Assembly (NCBI GenBank): GCA_001247695.2
Contig: LGRX02012686.1
Coordinates: 33,687-97,686, forward strand
Length of the DNA stretch: 64,000 bases
Direction of reading: 5' to 3'
Source: Cymbomonas tetramitiformis
Taxonomy: Eukaryota; Chlorophyta; Pyramimonadophyceae; Pyramimonadales; Pyramimonadaceae
Shown here: positions 60,925 to 64,000 of the stretch, piece by piece
Layout: every line of letters starts with the position of its first letter
Numbering within the stretch: position 1 is the stretch's first letter
Position numbers and translations under genes: made by a program
The notes under the pieces: model-generated
The model's input: only the letters and a program-made list of their open reading frames with translations
Database searches by the model: none
Told to the model about the DNA's origin: nothing

Positions 60925-62327
60925 TAGAAAGGGGAGGGCAGGGAGTTGTGTCCGGAGCACGACTAAAAACTGCTGATGAGAAGGAGGGGTGCCATAGACC
61001 ATTTAACACAGGTAGAATAAATAATGTATTACGGGGCGAGATTAGTGCGTATACCTTCGGGACTGTATGCTATGATGATGCCATAATGTCATACTTGCAT
61101 ACCTTTTATACTGTCATACAATGTGAAAAAGATTCGAAATTGTCGGTTAAGCAATGTTGAAGTGACATATGGAGAAAGGTGTCGACAGGTGTCGAAATAT
61201 TCGAAGAAGATACACCGTTTGTTAGGTTTAGATCTTAGGTAAGGCATACGTTGAAGGGTATCGATGCCACTGGGGAACGATGACCGATGTCATACTTGTT
61301 TACTGCAGTGATAATATAGAATTGCTGAGAACTGGTTTAGGAAGTTTGGAAAGGTAGGAAGGGCATTCTTGCAATTTTTAGCAACTGACAGCAGAACTAA
61401 TAACGCTAGACTTGGCCGTAATGCTTATTTTTTCAATTTAGCTTATTATCCTCACTGCAAATACTTCAACTACCGTTGTGCATGATGATTTCCTCTCGTA
61501 TTTTAACAGGTTCATGCTTCCCGAAATGCGCACCGGCACACATCATCACGCGGGAGGAACGGAATGCACCATATAGGTGGCGCTCAAGTCAAGGAAATGA
61601 CACACTTGTACCATTCTCGGCTCCTTATAGGACATCCCTTTGGGATGCTCGATATGCTGTCGGTGGACAGATACTGCGAGCAGGACAAGGATTTCTGGTA
61701 GTTAGGCGACGGTGTCGCAGCTCCCAACAGAGGCTTAATGTCGAAGGTGGCTCAGGCATCTCGACAGGTGGATGTGAGTCAGCCACACAGGGATGTAGTT
61801 TTACTGTGTCATCGGGCCATCACAATAAAAGGGCTCAGCCGGCTCGATGAGGCTTAGGTAGTCTTTTCTCAACAAAGCTGCATGAAACACGGCTGAACGC
61901 TCCTGAATGGTGCATACCTTTAGATCCTCAACCTGGATATATAGGGCAACTCTCAGGACTTCCTGCGGCATTTTATGCGCTTGAATACAGGTTGCCAAAG
62001 AATCAATGAGTAATCACAATGTGTAAAAAGATGTTCACAAGGCCAATTCGCAGATGTTTGGGCGCTCTACATGTAGTTGAAGTCTTCATTATTACAGTGT
62101 TCAGATAGAGAGAATCTCCATCTTGAAGCCAGTAATAATGCATACAATCACATAAAGACAACAAATTTCGACGACCAAACAATTTACGTCTCAACCGAAT
62201 TAAGTCTCAAAGAATTCGGACGATTGGGACTGAGACCTCTATTGAAGTCAACTGAAGCGCGAAACTCTTACCTGCCCTACTGTTTAACCTAGTATGGTAT
62301 CGATTGTAGCCCCTATCATCATTGCAG
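60925..62327. other. Mostly non-coding host sequence
   Basis: A 124-codon plus-strand frame at 61476-61850 is open but has no motif. The remainder shows nothing I can support. Confidence 0.3.
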
Positions 62328-63825
62328 TCATTTACAATCCTCATCCACCAAGCCTAGATAGTGAAGAACCACGCTTTGCTCAAAGCTTTTCTCTCGGATG
62401 TATCTGTACCGATCACTGGCGGAAAAGTGCCCAGCTTCCAGGTCCATCTTCACCAACACCTCATTATCTGAAGTTGTCATCTCACGGAGCTTCTGCGCCC
62501 ATTTTTCTGGCTCCCAGTAGGCCACACGGGGATCATGTAGTCCTGCGATCAAAGACATCACAGAGCAGTGCAGCAAGCCTCTTCAATGCTTTGCAGAATG
62601 CATCTCGTGAACACCACGCTTCGGCAGGAGCAATTGCATGGTGTACCTACTCGCGTATTCTTTCCTCACCCCTCATTGATTGGATCTATCCCCTCCTGTT
62701 GCCTTCATCCCTATCTCCCATTCCCAAAACGTAGCCCCATTGGTGGCCACTCACCCACTAGGCACCAACCCGGTGGTCCTGCAGCGTCCCAGCGATGCCT
62801 GCCTCCCTCCCCAGTGAGCACACTGTGAGTCGGCGGAAGGATCCCACCTGCAGTGATCAAAATGTTTGGGTATGGTTGTTCTCGAACATTGTCATAGGGG
62901 GAATACGACAACATGTAGTCAAAATACTTGTCCTCATTCGGGTTGCCCCATTCCTCCCATTCTCCGGTGGTGAGGGGAATGCTAGGGTCGCTCATGGTAT
63001 TAAAGCAGTCCACAAACGGTACACCAGCCACTGCCACTTGGAAGAGGTCAGGCCGCATGTTAAGCACAGCTCCCATCAACAGCCCTCCTGCAGACCGCCC
63101 TTCTATTGCCAGCTTGCCGGGCGCTATCACCTGGGAGCAGCCCAACACCCGCGCCAATACCCACCATGTCATCAATTTGTCTCGTTGCACACCTGTAAAG
63201 GTGTGCACTCTACAGATGTGTTGTCATATCACCATGGCGCACCCAGTGTCAGCATAGATACACCCCATTGGCTGTTTATCAAGCGGCCTCTCTCCTGCTG
63301 GCGTCGCACGAGGGACCAATCATCGGCGCTGTGGCAAGAAATGAGCTAATGCTCATGGTGCACGCGCACCTTCTCCACATCGATGAGGTGCTCCGCACAG
63401 TTGATGAAATCCGAGAACGTGTTCCGCTTGCTCAAGTACTTACCCTGCTCTTCGTACCAGAAGCGCCCCATCTCTTCGCCCCCGCGGATGTGTGCGATGG
63501 CATACACCATCCCGCGGTCCAGGAATGGCAACACGTGCGCGTTGAAGCTTGGCTCCATGTTGATCCCGTAACTTCCATATCCGTACAGCATTGTTGGATG
63601 CGGGCCCTCCGGGATGTCCTTGCGGTGTACTAAAGAGATGGGGATCATGGTGCCGTCATTTGCCTTGGCGTGTGTGCGACGGGACACGTATAGAGAAGGG
63701 TCGTAGTTCAGCACCGGCTTCTGCTTGACAAGCGAAAACTTTCGCTCCCGCATCTCATAGTCCTCCCACTTTAAGGGCGTTGTGAGTGATGAATAGCATA
63801 TCCTCAGAAGATCCGTGTCATACAC
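62328..63825 (-). CDS. Oligopeptidase B (prolyl oligopeptidase family S9), C-terminal exons
   Basis: Three minus-strand exons: 63825-63370, 63130-62848 and 62542-62328, with GT-AG introns at 63131-63369 and 62543-62847. The frame is kept across both junctions. Exon 1 carries the entry to the catalytic domain (YGSYGI, YAIAHIRGG). Exon 2 has the nucleophile motif IEGRSAGG and GVPFVD. Exon 3 has the Asp region HDPRVAYWEP and the His motif AGHFSASDRY. All three triad residues are therefore present. The enzyme cleaves small peptides after basic residues. The upstream exons continue beyond 63826 or outside the window. Confidence 0.9.
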
Positions 63826-64000
63826 CTGGTTGCAACTCCCTCAAGCCCATGACCATTGTAGCCCCCAAAAGTTCGTTTGCGGAACCTCTCGCTATCCACT
63901 TCAACCCTCGCTGAGCTGTCACCTCCAGTCCTTTCCCGCGCCACAGTTTGCGCTGTCACCTCCAGTCCTTTCCCGCGCCATCCACTTTGCGCTATCCCCA
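63826..64000 (-). other. Upstream intron of oligopeptidase B with a direct repeat
   Basis: A CAACCAG acceptor lies at the right border of the first visible exon. The sequence GCTGTCACCTCCAGTCC is repeated at about 63915 and 63951. No further exon was identified. Confidence 0.5.

Overview
The window is a piece of a eukaryotic microalgal or other protist nuclear genome with a complete integrated polinton-like virus (PLV/Maverick class) in the middle. The eukaryotic setting is shown by GT-AG introns (clear in an oligopeptidase B gene at the right end), long gene-poor stretches, many minisatellites, and small cut-and-paste transposons with recognisable target-site duplications. I cannot name the species from sequence alone.

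Left host region (1-14950): mostly non-coding, with tandem repeats (44-bp x3 near 1990; a 27-bp CACGTG-rich minisatellite at 3870-4500; pyrimidine-rich sequence near 8100), weak exon candidates (TPR-like near 2500, DnaJ-like near 3730), a hAT-type MITE with an 8-bp duplication (9422-9682) and a few unrecognised reading frames.

PLV provirus (14951-38877, 23,927 bp): exactly bounded by a 6-bp direct repeat (AACATG) and by terminal inverted repeats of about 545-577 bp. Left to right it carries a 2.2-kb non-coding zone with four 42-bp iterons, a small basic protein, a primase plus origin-binding-protein-like helicase, and a minus-strand block (cytosine methyltransferase, FtsK/HerA-type packaging ATPase, Lys-rich protein). 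Then come a basic protein, protein-primed-type DNA polymerase B, a DUF5754-like protein, a DDE integrase, a small NCLDV-like protein and a lipase. The virion block follows: minor capsid, major capsid with two frame breaks, three fibre-like proteins sharing an N-terminal tag, and a retropepsin-like protease. Replication, integration, packaging and capsid functions are all present, so the element looks like a recent and nearly intact provirus. Two families of fixed-length palindromes (49 bp and about 53 bp, 17 copies) sit at its gene borders and in its ends. I regard these as the most unusual feature of the window.

Right host region (38878-64000): paralogous single exons with a CxxC...W pattern, a broken transposase-like gene with SAP and GRGKGRGG repeats (minus strand, 43392-46921), and a host gene interrupted by a 615-bp TA-flanked MITE (48395-49009). 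Next are a tRNA-like sequence followed by tandem hairpin/exon-like units (50215-50735), AGAAGAC arrays, and a 1.34-kb element with 92-bp inverted ends carrying one methyltransferase-like ORF (54647-55986). Several palindrome and G/C-rich arrays follow, and then the C-terminal exons of oligopeptidase B (62328-63825, minus strand).

Most frame breaks in otherwise good genes fall at homopolymer runs, so residual sequencing error is a serious alternative to real pseudogenisation. All family assignments are from motif reading; no database search was run.
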